Shown here piece after piece: positions 1 to 9,730 of a DNA stretch of 64,000 bases. Numbering within the stretch: the first letter of the stretch is position 1; each line of letters begins with the position of its first letter. The position numbers were made by a program, and so were the translations under genes. The notes under the pieces were generated by a model that was not told where the DNA came from, made no database searches, and worked only from the letters and a program-made list of their open reading frames with translations. Origin of the DNA: Stentor roeselii. Taxonomy: Eukaryota; Ciliophora; Heterotrichea; Heterotrichida; Stentoridae. Location of the stretch: assembly GCA_006503475.1 (NCBI GenBank), contig RSEH01000084.1, positions 99,552 through 163,551 on the forward strand. The letters run 5' to 3'.

Positions 1-3000
1 CCTGTATCTAATAGTTCTTTCGCTTCTACTTTCCATTCAGATATCCTTGAGTCGATGTTTTGGACTTCACGAATCTCGTCACATAGAAATTTTCCGGTAC
101 ATTCTTGGACTAGATTTGAAAACTCGGAATAAGGGATTATTTGTCTTTTTACCCTTTCTGAACGGATTCCGATTCTTTCGTAGCAGAGAAAACAGCAAAA
201 TTCGTCGATTTTTTCTATTTCTTCGGAGTCGATTGAAATGCAGGTTGGGTGGTACCACTCTCCGCAGTAGTCGCAATTAATCATAATAGTATCATTCCAA
301 CTAGCTTCTTTTTTACAAATACAAAAAGACTGTCTCGATATTTCAAAGTTCTTCGGTCTTCTCGGAGGTCTTTTAACATTTTTCCCATCCTCATTAAGTT
401 GTTTGTAACTAATCGGTCTTTTTTTCTTATCATCAGGTTGCCTGACAGGTTTCGAAAGCGTAGGAATAGAAATAATAAGACTAAGTCCTTGAATAGGATG
501 ATAAAGTGGAAAAGCATGAGGTTCCATAGGTGCAGTAGTTTCACAAGCAGCTTCAACAGCTTCCAGCATATCCCTAACCTGACTATCCGGAAGTTCCTTA
601 TTCTCAAGTTTATACTCTTCAAACAAGTGTCTTCTCTTAAAAATTCTTGGAGTGACCTGACTTCTAATAGCTGAATTCGGCAAAGACCCAAGAACCCTTC
701 TAACCTTTTTTCTAATCCCCTTGAATTTTTCAAGTAAATTCGATAATTCATCCTGTTCCTGACATTCAAAACAAACATACTCTCCTTCCTTCGCAAGAGC
801 CCTTCCTTCACTGATCTCTCCTCCATGTTCTAAAAAGTACTTAACACGTTCTTTCCAAGAGTACATGCTAATAATACTTCTCTTTATCAAAGTCCTCTGT
901 TCAGAGGTTATTGCCAAATCCCTGCTGGCCCTGTAAAGATCTTCCAAGTTCTCAAGACTTCCATCATCGCAGACCTTTTCCAAGTCACCCGACCATCGTT
1001 CATACCCTTCAAGGTACTTCATCAATCCTTGATACTCAGCAGAAGACTTTATTGTTTGACTTGGCAAGTCACTTTTCAATTTCTTCAAACCTGAAATATC
1101 TTGACTCGCCAAATATGATGAAACTTTCGACTTCCACTCGAGCACTGCAAGGTTTTCACTGAGCTTGTCATGAGTCGAAGCGTCGACTGGAAAATTTAAA
1201 GACTTTGACAGCAAAGCTGAAACTTTAGAGAAATCATTTGAATCGGTTATTTGAATCGCTTCTTTTAACCAGGATGACTGAAGGTCAAACATTTCTTGAA
1301 GACGTTGAAGCTCGCATGAAGACTTTTGTGAGGTTGGGACTTCGTCGATGAGCTTTTTGAGAAGGGGAAGGTCTTCTGTGTTAGAAGGTTTTGGGAATTT
1401 TTTTATGAAGGTGCTCGCTGCTGAGGACCAGGTTTCAGCGAATTTCAACTGATGCTTGATTTCTTCGTAGTCAGAAGAGAAGGTGACTGAAGGTCTTTTT
1501 GAAGTCCTTGAGTCGTTTGATGGCTTTTTTATGGTCTTTTTATGGTCTTTTGATTCGAAGAGTTTGTTTAATTTTGACTTCAGCTGGGAGATGTAGTTTT
1601 CCTCGTCTATTAAAAATGTTTCGCCGTCTTTTAGTAGGTCGTGAATGGTTTCTGGGTTGTTCTCGCTGGGGAGAAGGGCTTTTTTTACCTTTTCACGCCA
1701 GTTTTTAGAGATGTTTAGGAGACTCTGCATTTCTTTAAGCATCGGGTTGCTAATATTTTTATTTTTTCCTTCATTCGCAAGCTGAGCAAGTACCTTTTGA
1801 TTAATCTTTTTGCTTTCCAAAACCTTTTTAGCTCTAGCTGTCCAATTGAATGCATTTTTCATGCCTTCCAAAGAATCAACTTCAAGCGGAAGATTTTGTC
1901 CTTCTTCCAACAACTGGCTAATAAATTCACTACAATACTTATCCTCCTCAGTCATTTTGACCCTTTCCTGCCATTCAAAGACTTTCTGCGCAGCATCTTC
2001 CAAAATCTGAATATCATGATGACTGAACTGCAAGTTTTTCGCTTCTTGAACAAGCCCCTGCACTTCACTTAAAGGCGTTTTTACATCCTTTTTACATCTC
2101 CAGGCCTTAATCAGCGCATGCACATTTTCCGTCCACTTCTTGACACTTCTATGTTTTTCCTTCACCACAGCAAGTTCCGGTAAATTCAAAGGTAAAGCAG
2201 TTCCTTCAGTCACTAAATTCTGAAGTTGCCTCATCGTCGGATGCGTGTTTTTCTGAAATCGAACCATCCAGTCTTCAGCCTTGAAGAGAATTTCTTGATA
2301 CTCTTGCATGGTACTTGTTTTTATTTTAAACCCTTCGAATTTCACAACGATTTCTCTCAGTTCTTCCACGCTTAGACTTTTGTCCACTTTCTTTTTTCGA
2401 AGGGTCTTGGAAAAGTTTTCAGCTTCTGAGAGCTCGGCTGTGATTTCTTTCGGGACTTTTACTTTCATGTTTGAAGCGATTTGAAGCAATGTGTGGAACT
2501 CTTGCTCGGTGATTCCGCTGTCGACTGAACTTTTCATTTTTTCGAGGAATTCGTCTTTGTTGTCGATTTTTACTCTGTGTAACTCGTTCCATACTTGTGT
2601 TACTTCTTTTTCGATCTCATCGTCGGGAAGTGTCTCGAGAAGGTCTGGGTTTAGAGCGAGGACTATTGGGTGCTTTACGGCGTACATCGCTTTGTGAATG
2701 TCTCCGTATTCTTCGAGCAGGTTCATTGCTCGCTCTTCGATTCCACAGGCACCTTTGATGATGTCGCCTTCTGCGGGGTATTCACTAAAAATGAGTTTAC
2801 AGAACTTCAGAAATTTTTCAAGACTCTCAGGATCAGAATAGTTATAAGCCTTTTTATACAACCTCTGAGATGACCCAGAATCAGCTTCAGGTATACTAGT
2901 CTGAAAGTTATCCCCAATCTGTGGCGATGTGAACGGGTAGTTATTTTTTTTCCTCTTGTAGCTGACAACTCCAGGCATCTGGATACGTCGATCTTTATTC

Positions 3001-3104
3001 TTTTCACGCAAGTGACGCTGGTAGCAACGATTGCACATTCCCAGACAGTAATGTGAGCGGTCTTCTCCGCAGCGCTGGCATTTGAAGTGGATGATATCTT
3101 TCAT
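1..3104 (-). CDS. PHD-finger protein with long helical PLU-1-like region, partial (3' end outside window)
   Basis: An uninterrupted frame of about 1034 codons runs from an ATG at 3104 to the left edge with no stop, so the C-terminus is missing. The N-terminus has a small zinc-ribbon-like cluster (CQRCG, then CLGMCNRC, residues 9-28). A long, mostly helical, charged region follows, with regularly spaced Trp residues and repeated 'KVREW/KNW' type turns; it resembles the PLU-1-like region of KDM5/RBP2 demethylases. A clear PHD finger lies at about residues 928-974 (CIC, then NCDYCGEWYHPTC, then CCFLC, the C4HC3 order). In KDM5 proteins the PLU-1 region precedes the last PHD fingers, but here no JmjN, ARID or JmjC domain precedes it. 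The likely role is nuclear chromatin reading; catalysis cannot be claimed. The PHD call is firm and the PLU-1 assignment is an inference from layout. Confidence 0.8.
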   Translation of the reverse strand, partial: MKDIIHFKCQRCGEDRSHYCLGMCNRCYQRHLREKNKDRRIQMPGVVSYKRKKNNYPFTSPQIGDNFQTSIPEADSGSSQRLYKKAYNYSDPESLEKFLKFCKLIFSEYPAEGDIIKGACGIEERAMNLLEEYGDIHKAMYAVKHPIVLALNPDLLETLPDDEIEKEVTQVWNELHRVKIDNKDEFLEKMKSSVDSGITEQEFHTLLQIASNMKVKVPKEITAELSEAENFSKTLRKKKVDKSLSVEELREIVVKFEGFKIKTSTMQEYQEILFKAEDWMVRFQKNTHPTMRQLQNLVTEGTALPLNLPELAVVKEKHRSVKKWTENVHALIKAWRCKKDVKTPLSEVQGLVQEAKNLQFSHHDIQILEDAAQKVFEWQERVKMTEEDKYCSEFISQLLEEGQNLPLEVDSLEGMKNAFNWTARAKKVLESKKINQKVLAQLANEGKNKNISNPMLKEMQSLLNISKNWREKVKKALLPSENNPETIHDLLKDGETFLIDEENYISQLKSKLNKLFESKDHKKTIKKPSNDSRTSKRPSVTFSSDYEEIKHQLKFAETWSSAASTFIKKFPKPSNTEDLPLLKKLIDEVPTSQKSSCELQRLQEMFDLQSSWLKEAIQITDSNDFSKVSALLSKSLNFPVDASTHDKLSENLAVLEWKSKVSSYLASQDISGLKKLKSDLPSQTIKSSAEYQGLMKYLEGYERWSGDLEKVCDDGSLENLEDLYRASRDLAITSEQRTLIKRSIISMYSWKERVKYFLEHGGEISEGRALAKEGEYVCFECQEQDELSNLLEKFKGIRKKVRRVLGSLPNSAIRSQVTPRIFKRRHLFEEYKLENKELPDSQVRDMLEAVEAACETTAPMEPHAFPLYHPIQGLSLIISIPTLSKPVRQPDDKKKRPISYKQLNEDGKNVKRPPRRPKNFEISRQSFCICKKEASWNDTIMINCDYCGEWYHPTCISIDSEEIEKIDEFCCFLCYERIGIRSERVKRQIIPYSEFSNLVQECTGKFLCDEIREVQNIDSRISEWKVEAKELLDT

Positions 3105-3110
3105 TAATAA
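3105..3110. promoter_or_regulatory. 6-bp divergent start-to-start spacer
   Basis: The sequence TAATAA is all that separates the ATG of the minus-strand PHD gene from the ATG of the plus-strand eIF2B-alpha gene. Any promoter for either gene must lie within the other's coding region, and 5' leaders must be nearly absent or overlap the opposite gene. The role as a shared promoter is inference. Confidence 0.35.
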
Positions 3111-4055
3111 ATGGAAGGAGTTGTTCAAAGTTTCATGCAACTGGTTCTCGAACAAAAGATTTCACCGGCTTATGCCTCTATTAAAAGTTTGACTGAAGTG
3201 ATTAGAAAGAGCAGTGAAAGCACTGGCCAAGGACTTATTAAAGAATTAGAGTGCGCTAGAGAGCTTTTAATTCAAGAAGCTAGCAAAAATAAACTAGCAG
3301 CTGGAAGGACTCCACTTTCAATCATGTCAGGATGCGACATGTTCATGCACCATATACACAAAACACTTAGCGAAGGGGACAGGGCACAATTTGACAACCT
3401 TAAAGTTAGCCTTGTTAATCTCGGAGTCACTCTTTCTGAGATGCGACCTTCTTGTTTATCGCGAATCGCCCAAGTGGCGATTCGTTGCTTTAAAGACGGT
3501 CAAACTATTTTGATTCATGGATATTCTGATGTCGTTGTCAATGTTCTGATTAAAGCGGCAGAAAAGTTCAACTTTTCGATTATCATCACTGAATGTCGAC
3601 CTTTTTGTGAAGGGTACATCGCGAGTAAAAAGTTGAAAAAAGCTGGAATTTCTTATAAAATTATTGTGGATAATGCGGTGGCTAATGTCATGGATAGTGT
3701 TGATATGGTCATGGTCGGAGCTGAAGCTGTTGTGGAAAATGGAGGAGTCATTAATCGAGTAGGGACTTATGGCCTAGCTTTGATTGCTCGAGCGTTTTTG
3801 AAGCCGGTTTATGTTTGCACTGATAGTTTGAAGTTTGTTAGGATGTTTCCTTTGAGTCAAAGAGATTTGCCTGGATTTACCTTGGCTCATATTGAACCCT
3901 GGGGATTGAATAAAGACTCTGCTGAGTCGGGGGAGGTACTTGAAGGAGCCATCTGTGACCTGACGCCTCCCGACTTAATCACATTATTATTCACAGACCT
4001 TGGGATCTTAACACCTTCAGGTATTTCAGACGAGTTGATCCAACTTTTTAGATAA
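3111..4055 (+). CDS. EIF2B1: Translation initiation factor eIF2B subunit alpha
   Basis: The 314-residue protein is close to the usual length of about 305. It is the alpha regulatory subunit of eIF2B, the cytosolic decamer that exchanges GDP for GTP on eIF2 and senses phosphorylated eIF2-alpha. Family signatures are plain: 'ILIHGYSDVV' and 'ITECRPFCEG' in the middle, then 'VGAEAVVENGGVINRVGTY' and 'KFVRMFPLSQRDLPG', ending in 'LITLLFTDLGILTPSGISDELI'. The Rossmann-like C-terminal half of the IF-2B family is complete. The start is the only ATG before the helical N-terminal domain. The ABC transporter gene starts 3 bp after the stop on the same strand, and a PHD gene diverges 6 bp upstream. Identification is secure. 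Confidence 0.96.
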   Translation: MEGVVQSFMQLVLEQKISPAYASIKSLTEVIRKSSESTGQGLIKELECARELLIQEASKNKLAAGRTPLSIMSGCDMFMHHIHKTLSEGDRAQFDNLKVSLVNLGVTLSEMRPSCLSRIAQVAIRCFKDGQTILIHGYSDVVVNVLIKAAEKFNFSIIITECRPFCEGYIASKKLKKAGISYKIIVDNAVANVMDSVDMVMVGAEAVVENGGVINRVGTYGLALIARAFLKPVYVCTDSLKFVRMFPLSQRDLPGFTLAHIEPWGLNKDSAESGEVLEGAICDLTPPDLITLLFTDLGILTPSGISDELIQLFR

Positions 4056-4058
4056 TTA

Positions 4059-6371
4059 ATGCAAATTTCCCCTCTGGTCAGTAAGAATTTGAAACTTCTC
4101 TCCAGGAAAAACTATCTCCCTGTTGTTGTGCTGGTCTCTCCGCTGCTTCTTTTAATCAATATGCTCTTACTTCAAAGCATGGCTGATTCCGCACTCACTC
4201 AAGTAATCGACCCTGAACCTCAGGTTGAAAAAATTGGCCAGATGGGAAATATCGAGACTATTAAAATCGGATTCACTCATGGAAGTGTCGAGTGGACTGA
4301 CTTTGTCGTGAAAGACATGAAAAAACAGCTGATTAATGGAAAAATCGTTGAATTCCCTGAGTTGAATCAAACTGAGTTCCAGGATGAATTAAAAAAAGAT
4401 CAGAAAAGTATCGGGATATGTTTTTGTACTGAAGAAATTAATATTGGGAATAACACTGTACCTTGCGCTATTCCTGAAAGTGAAAGTGAGGCTTATATTT
4501 ATGTGATTGTTTATAATTTCACGTATCCTAACCAGCTCTTTATTACTGACTTCGTGCAAAATGAGGTACTTGCTGTTAAAATGATTGTAGATAACTCAAT
4601 AGCTGCCTGGGTTAGCAGTTTTTTCGCTGTTTCCAATGCGAAACTAGAAGTAGAAATCCAGTCATTTCCTAGAATTGACAGATATTTCAGTAACTATAAT
4701 ATCGTAGCGACTGCTGGGGCTAGTTACTTAGTTCTGACGTCTTTTTTGTTATCAGCTCTTGCGATAGAAGAGATAATAAAAGAAAAGTCTCAATTTCTGA
4801 AAGTTTTTTTATCTCTTCATCAAGTTTCTCAATTTGACTACTGGGCATCTTGGATGGTACTTTTCCTTTGTATGTCCTTTCTCTGTGCTTTACAAGTGCC
4901 TTTATTCGGGAGTCTTCTCGGTTTTCAAGAATTTCTTCGAATTCCCTGGGTGCTTCAAATAATCCTATTCTTTTTAATCAACACCTCAGGAGTCTTATCA
5001 GGGTGTCTAGCGGCTGTTAGCATTAAAGACTTGAAACTAGGAAACACTTTATCCTTGTCTTTCGTGATAGTAGGTCTATGCATTCAATTTATAGTCTGTT
5101 CAAAAGGCGTGATTCAATATGTTCATTACCTTGACCAACCTTTCTGGGTAGCTCTTGTAAAAGTTTTGCTTTACCTTTACCCGCCGTTTAACTTCGCAAG
5201 TGTTTACTTCAAACTTTTCAATACCGCTGGAGTCCATTTCGAGCCTCAACAGATGGCCTGGGTCGACGGGCGTGATGTGGCTTGGAAGGATTTATTCTTG
5301 TCTGAAACTGGAAAAAGCTGGGCTGGACGAGAATTTCACATGCCCGGGGTCTGGCTCAATCTTACTCTTTTACTTGCCTCGGCCTTTCTTTACCTTTTGA
5401 TCTTAACTTATTTGGACATGGTCCTTCCACACAACAGGACTGATAGAAAAAAATGGAGCTTTTTTCTGAGGACTCAAGAATTACCTGAAGACTTTGAAAA
5501 TGTTGAAGAACTTGCAGAAAGTCTCTTGAAGAATAAACTGGTACTTGTTGATATCGTGAAAAAATATAAACTTATCACTGCACTTGATGGTGTCTCGCTT
5601 ATGCTTGATGATCATCAGGTTTTAGCTGTTGTTGGAGAAAATGGAGCTGGAAAATCTAGTCTTTTGAATATTCTTGCTGGTATTGATCAGCCTAGCTCTG
5701 GAAAAGTTGAATGCATCAGTAAAAGACTTTGTCCTCAAGAGAATGTCTTTTGGGATGTTTTGACTGTTCAGGAACATTTTGAACTTTTTCATCAGATTTA
5801 TAGAGAAAAGGACTCGGGACTTTTGAGCATGGTAGGACTTGAAAATCAGAGAAATACACCTGCTGGGTGTCTTAGTGGAGGAATGAAAAGAAGACTTTCG
5901 CTTGCTTTGAGTGTCTTTGGGAACCCGGAAGTCTTGCTTTTAGATGAGCCTACTGCTGGACTTGATCCGATTATTAAAAGACAGGTTTGGAAAGTTGTGG
6001 ATTCTCTTAGTCAGGGCCGGATATTGATCTTTACTACTCATTCAATGGAAGAAGTCAACATCTTGGCAGATTCCTGCTTATGGCTCAAGTCAGGGAAAAT
6101 ATTTCATTTTTCTCCATTGAGTGAATTAAAAAATACATTTGAAAGCCAATATAAAGTTGAAATTAACTACAAATCCGACAATTTTCCTAATGAAATTCGC
6201 TCGGAATTTGGAGAAATCACTGAAAAATTGATATTTGAGTCAAATTCAAGGGCTTTAATTACTTTGGAAAAGAGCTCTATGATTCTCGAGAGACTCACTC
6301 ATTTTTTGGATAAATCTTCATCAGTCAAAAGCTGGTCATTGACTAGATGCCTGGTAAATTTACATGGATAA
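4059..6371 (+). CDS. ABCA-type half transporter
   Basis: The 770-residue protein has one membrane domain followed by one ATP-binding domain, so it is half the size of animal ABCA proteins. It begins with a cytosolic 'SKNLKLLSRKNYLP' segment and TM1 (about 23-42), then a large extracytosolic loop (about 45-220), then several membrane segments between about 222 and 465. The nucleotide-binding domain has Walker A 'GENGAGKSS' near 525, signature 'LSGGMKRRLS' near 605, Walker B 'VLLLDEPTAGLDP' near 627 and a switch His in 'FTTHSMEE'. ABCA members usually move lipids across membranes; the substrate here is unknown. A later Met would remove TM1, so the start 3 bp after the eIF2B-alpha stop is probably real. 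Confidence 0.93.
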   Translation: MQISPLVSKNLKLLSRKNYLPVVVLVSPLLLLINMLLLQSMADSALTQVIDPEPQVEKIGQMGNIETIKIGFTHGSVEWTDFVVKDMKKQLINGKIVEFPELNQTEFQDELKKDQKSIGICFCTEEINIGNNTVPCAIPESESEAYIYVIVYNFTYPNQLFITDFVQNEVLAVKMIVDNSIAAWVSSFFAVSNAKLEVEIQSFPRIDRYFSNYNIVATAGASYLVLTSFLLSALAIEEIIKEKSQFLKVFLSLHQVSQFDYWASWMVLFLCMSFLCALQVPLFGSLLGFQEFLRIPWVLQIILFFLINTSGVLSGCLAAVSIKDLKLGNTLSLSFVIVGLCIQFIVCSKGVIQYVHYLDQPFWVALVKVLLYLYPPFNFASVYFKLFNTAGVHFEPQQMAWVDGRDVAWKDLFLSETGKSWAGREFHMPGVWLNLTLLLASAFLYLLILTYLDMVLPHNRTDRKKWSFFLRTQELPEDFENVEELAESLLKNKLVLVDIVKKYKLITALDGVSLMLDDHQVLAVVGENGAGKSSLLNILAGIDQPSSGKVECISKRLCPQENVFWDVLTVQEHFELFHQIYREKDSGLLSMVGLENQRNTPAGCLSGGMKRRLSLALSVFGNPEVLLLDEPTAGLDPIIKRQVWKVVDSLSQGRILIFTTHSMEEVNILADSCLWLKSGKIFHFSPLSELKNTFESQYKVEINYKSDNFPNEIRSEFGEITEKLIFESNSRALITLEKSSMILERLTHFLDKSSSVKSWSLTRCLVNLHG

Positions 6372-6398
6372 GACCATTATTATGTTAACTAGCTAATA

Positions 6399-7532
6399 AT
6401 GGACTTAGACAAACTCTTAAATCAAGCAAGTTCTCAGCTGAAATCCTTGGACCCAATTACTCTTCATCACTTTTGTATGAGAAACCCTTCTTTAAGGCCG
6501 ACAGCAACAGTCCAAGACCGTGAGTGCAGCTTAAAGTTCGGTCCAGAGCGTCGACTGAATCTGAACCCAGCAAGTTCCGAAGAGGACTCAGAGCCGGAGA
6601 GTGACTTCCCCAGCGTGAGCCAAGTGATTGAGAAGATCCTAGACACCGAACACACAATCATAACAGTATTAAGCACCTAGGAAGAGCCCCCGTCAGTTCA
6701 GCATCATTCCCCAACTCTAATAATCTGCGGCCTTGACCCAAGAGTCCGTCCAGGGACGATAAGATCCTCAATCAATTCGATGGGCACGCATGTGCGAAAG
6801 GTATCTCTCGTGGAATTCAGTGAGAACCCGCCAATTCACTCAGCTTTAGTGATTTTCGACAGCATGGTCGCTGGTAACTCTTACTCAGCTAAAGAACTAT
6901 ACAGAAAACTGAGAAAATACGAAAAAGCGAATGTTTTAGGAAGTAAAGTTCATTTAATACCTGGCATGATTTTCGCTACTACTGTCAGATGGTTCACTTA
7001 TCAGGTCTTGGACCCGAGCTTGAATTGGACGGCTGTTGTTTTAAGAGGACTTGGATTGTTTAAGACTTCTAAAGATATACAGAAAAGACTTGGGAAATAC
7101 TGCTTAAGGGTGGAAATTCCTAGAGTTATCAATAACTTGCTTTGTACTTTGGTTGTTGTACCTGGGGTTTTTGAGGGCAAGAAAATTATTGCTGGATTGA
7201 AAAATTTTGGATTGGCGGATTTTGCTGATTTTCATCCTTATTCTAGCTGTTTTAAAAACCCTGCTACTGTGCTTGGAGCGGTTTATAAAGAGTTTTCCCG
7301 GGTTGACTACCTTGCTGTTGTAGCTAATGATCGGGATAGCGGGTCTGATGCGATATCATCCATCAGCTCGTCTGAGGAAGGAGAAATAACAACAGTTGAG
7401 GTAGTCAACCAAGCACCCGGTTACGAATTCATTGAGATACCTGGAGAGTATATAACTAGGGATAGGGAAATTTGTTTTCATTCTGGAGTTTGCATTAAAA
7501 CTTCATTTAATGCTAGATTAACAAACAATTAA
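6399..7532 (+). CDS. Unknown protein, possible RRM-like fold; one 15-nt intron
   Basis: Two open stretches, 6399-6680 and one continuing to 7532, lie in the same frame and are separated by a single TAG at 6678-6680. That TAG is the last triplet of a 15-nt GT-AG string (6666-6680). Removing it gives one 372-residue protein. The N-terminal ~90 residues are acidic and probably disordered. After the junction comes 'PTLIICGLDPRVRPGTI', then strands and helices to about residue 210 that could form an RRM-like alpha/beta fold, followed by a conserved-looking C-terminal region with an acidic Ser/Glu patch ('SSISSSEEGE'). I do not recognise the family. The gene converges on the next gene with 11 bp between stops. 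Confidence 0.8.
6666..6680 (+). other. 15-nt spliceosomal intron
   Basis: GTATTAAGCACCTAG begins with GTA, ends with TAG, has A at position 10 and contains the only in-frame stop between two halves of one frame. Splicing joins 'HTIIT' to 'EEPPS' without frame change. This is the tiny-intron class known from Stentor. Confidence 0.88.
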
Positions 7533-7543
7533 GTCTAGTTCCG

Positions 7544-9478
7544 CTAACAAGGCTGAGGAGTCAAAGACCGATCATTTCTACTCGACGCAAAAGTGATCTC
7601 GTCAACATCACTGCGAGTCTTCAACGATTCCACCTGCATCGTGCTCAACATCCTAGAATACCCAGGCCCAGCCTTTAAAATCCTTTCAGAAGCGTCTCTC
7701 AAAGGCAACTTCCGCCAAGGTGAATGCCCAGCGATTCTTCCAGTAAGAGTTTCAAGTTTTTTCTCACAAGAAGCGCAAGACCATCCCTCTAAAGGTTTTT
7801 TCGCGAGCATCGCGTCATCTCCTTCTGGTTTCCCTCTACCTGACTCTAAGTTCTTGATAAGTCCTTCCAAGTATCGAAGCCCTCTGCGCATGTCGTTTTT
7901 TTCGGCGAATTGATGGAAAAACTTTTCATTTTGACTTTCTATTGTTTTTCTGAACTTCTCGTCGAGGAACTTCAGTGATTCTAGGTCTACTTTTGACTCG
8001 ATTTTCTGTAAAATTTCAGATTTTTTCTCAATTTCTCTCTTTTTTAGCTCTTCGAAGGTGGAATTTAAGTTTTGACACATTTGCCAGAGTTTTTTCAACT
8101 CTTCCCAAAGATGACTTAAATCAAGTCCTGAAGGAATTTTTAGTCCTCTGATGATTTCTTCGAAACTCGAGACTTTTCTATTTATTGCACTGAGAATATT
8201 TGACTCCAGAGGCTTGGCAACAGGTGTAGAGGCTTCTTTCGAAGCAGCAGCTGACAAATTTTTGATTTTTTCTGATAATTCCGCAACATTTTTCGAGAGT
8301 AGTTCAAACTGGTCTTCACCTGCTTTAATAACAAGTTTTTGTTCAATTCTTCTAAGTTTCAAGGCAACTTCTTCGATATTTTCCGGATAAATTTTCACAA
8401 GATCTGAAAATTTTCTTTCAATTTCAGAGATTTTTCTTTCTAAAGTGCGAATCATGTTGATTTCACGAGAAGGGACAAGTGTTGCAGGGTCGTATTTATC
8501 TGAACCGCTTGCTAAAGTGATGACTAAAGATTTGATAGCGTCGAAGTCTTCCGTGTTCAGCTTGTTGGACATCTCGGCTTCTAAAGTTCTCAAGTTTCGA
8601 ACGACTTGAATGATTTGGTCTCTGTTGCGAATGGTGAGCGGCTCACAAGAGTCCACGATTCCTTCAATGAACTTGTACATTGACTCCAGCTTTCCCACTC
8701 TTGCTTTTATTTCTTTTGAATCTGGAGGGGACTCGATTGCCTTTTCTATTGTTTTTATTCGGTTAAAGAGCTCTTGAAGGTGAGGGGGAATGTTCGGGTT
8801 CGTCAGTTGGAAGGTCTCTGGGTTTTGAACTGGAGAAAGAGATTTATTTTTCGATGAATTTAAAAGTTTTTCACTGTCAGAAACTTCAGTTTTGATTTTC
8901 TGCTTTTTTGAGAAATATTTACGGTTTGGAGCACGATAACCAGGCTTTTCTGCATCTTCTGGACGGTGAAAGGATCGACTTTGGTCGTTTTCTAGGTCGT
9001 TTTTCAGTTTTTGGTTTTCATTTTCAAGTTTTTTCAGGTTTTCTTCGAAAGTTTGAAGTTTTTTTTCACTTGTTTCTTTGAAAGTTACCAGGTCTTGAAT
9101 GAGTTTTCGAGAAGTGAGAACTGCTGAGTCATGCTCTGTCAACATGTTGAGGATGTAACGAAGAGTACTTACTGTATCACCTCGACTTTCAAGGTTTTGC
9201 TTCACGTCTTCAATGGTTTTGTTGGTTTTTTGAAGAGATCTTTCAAGCGTCATGATTTTCTGCTCGAGGTTTTCTTTGAAGGAGTGAAGGGTCAGGACTT
9301 CTGGAGCTATCACGTTTTGTTTGCTGAAAGCCATGCGAAGACCTTGCTCATGACGTTTGAGAAGGTCCATGACAAATCGCATTATGTTTTGAAGCTTCTC
9401 GTATTGCACTGACATGCTTAACATTGTTTCTAAGTCTTCAGGAAATTTTATTTCTTCAGCAAAGAACTCTTCGGACAT
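7544..9478 (-). CDS. Long coiled-coil protein of unknown function
   Basis: This is a 644-residue protein almost wholly made of predicted coiled coil. Heptad-like runs rich in Lys, Glu and Leu cover about residues 20-200, 250-430 and 450-560. A Ser/Pro-rich linker lies near 200-235 ('SLSPVQNPETFQLTNPNIPP'). The C-terminal ~80 residues are less helical and include a Cys pair ('SCASCEKK') and a tail 'RNDRSLTPQPC' ending in Cys. The layout suits a basal-body, axonemal or cortical scaffold protein, but no family-specific motif is visible. The start ATG (MSEEFFAEE) is preceded by a 172-bp spacer that ends at the tRNA gene on the other strand. Confidence 0.85.
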   Translation of the reverse strand: MSEEFFAEEIKFPEDLETMLSMSVQYEKLQNIMRFVMDLLKRHEQGLRMAFSKQNVIAPEVLTLHSFKENLEQKIMTLERSLQKTNKTIEDVKQNLESRGDTVSTLRYILNMLTEHDSAVLTSRKLIQDLVTFKETSEKKLQTFEENLKKLENENQKLKNDLENDQSRSFHRPEDAEKPGYRAPNRKYFSKKQKIKTEVSDSEKLLNSSKNKSLSPVQNPETFQLTNPNIPPHLQELFNRIKTIEKAIESPPDSKEIKARVGKLESMYKFIEGIVDSCEPLTIRNRDQIIQVVRNLRTLEAEMSNKLNTEDFDAIKSLVITLASGSDKYDPATLVPSREINMIRTLERKISEIERKFSDLVKIYPENIEEVALKLRRIEQKLVIKAGEDQFELLSKNVAELSEKIKNLSAAASKEASTPVAKPLESNILSAINRKVSSFEEIIRGLKIPSGLDLSHLWEELKKLWQMCQNLNSTFEELKKREIEKKSEILQKIESKVDLESLKFLDEKFRKTIESQNEKFFHQFAEKNDMRRGLRYLEGLIKNLESGRGKPEGDDAMLAKKPLEGWSCASCEKKLETLTGRIAGHSPWRKLPLRDASERILKAGPGYSRMLSTMQVESLKTRSDVDEITFASSRNDRSLTPQPC

Positions 9479-9650
9479 TTTGAGAATTGAATTATTTGAA
9501 GTGAATTTAAAGGATTATTCATTTGAGATAGTTTTTATTGAAGGAAGGAAAAGAAGAGGAAAAAAGGTTATTTTAGATTTTATTGGAGAAGGGAAAGGTT
9601 TTGTCATTGTCGTAGAGATATTTAGTCTGGATCACTTTGAGAGATTTGAC

Positions 9651-9723
9651 GGGGATCTAGCTCAAATGGTAGAGCGCTTGCTTAGCATGCAAGAGGCACT
9701 GGGATCGATGCCCAGGTTCTCCA
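9651..9723 (+). tRNA. tRNA-Ala (anticodon AGC)
   Basis: A 73-nt cloverleaf without intron. The acceptor GGGGATC pairs with GTTCTCC (one T-T mismatch and one G-T), then discriminator A. The D arm is GCTC/GAGC with loop AAATGGTA. The anticodon arm is CTTGC-TTAGCAT-GCAAG, giving AGC in the loop. The T arm is CTGGG-ATCGATG-CCCAG. Internal A- and B-box-like sequences are present, as expected for RNA polymerase III. CCA is not encoded. Confidence 0.96.
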
Positions 9724-9730
9724 TTTTTTT
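9724..9730 (+). terminator. RNA polymerase III T-run terminator
   Basis: Seven T residues follow the discriminator base of the tRNA directly, as expected for Pol III termination. Confidence 0.85.
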
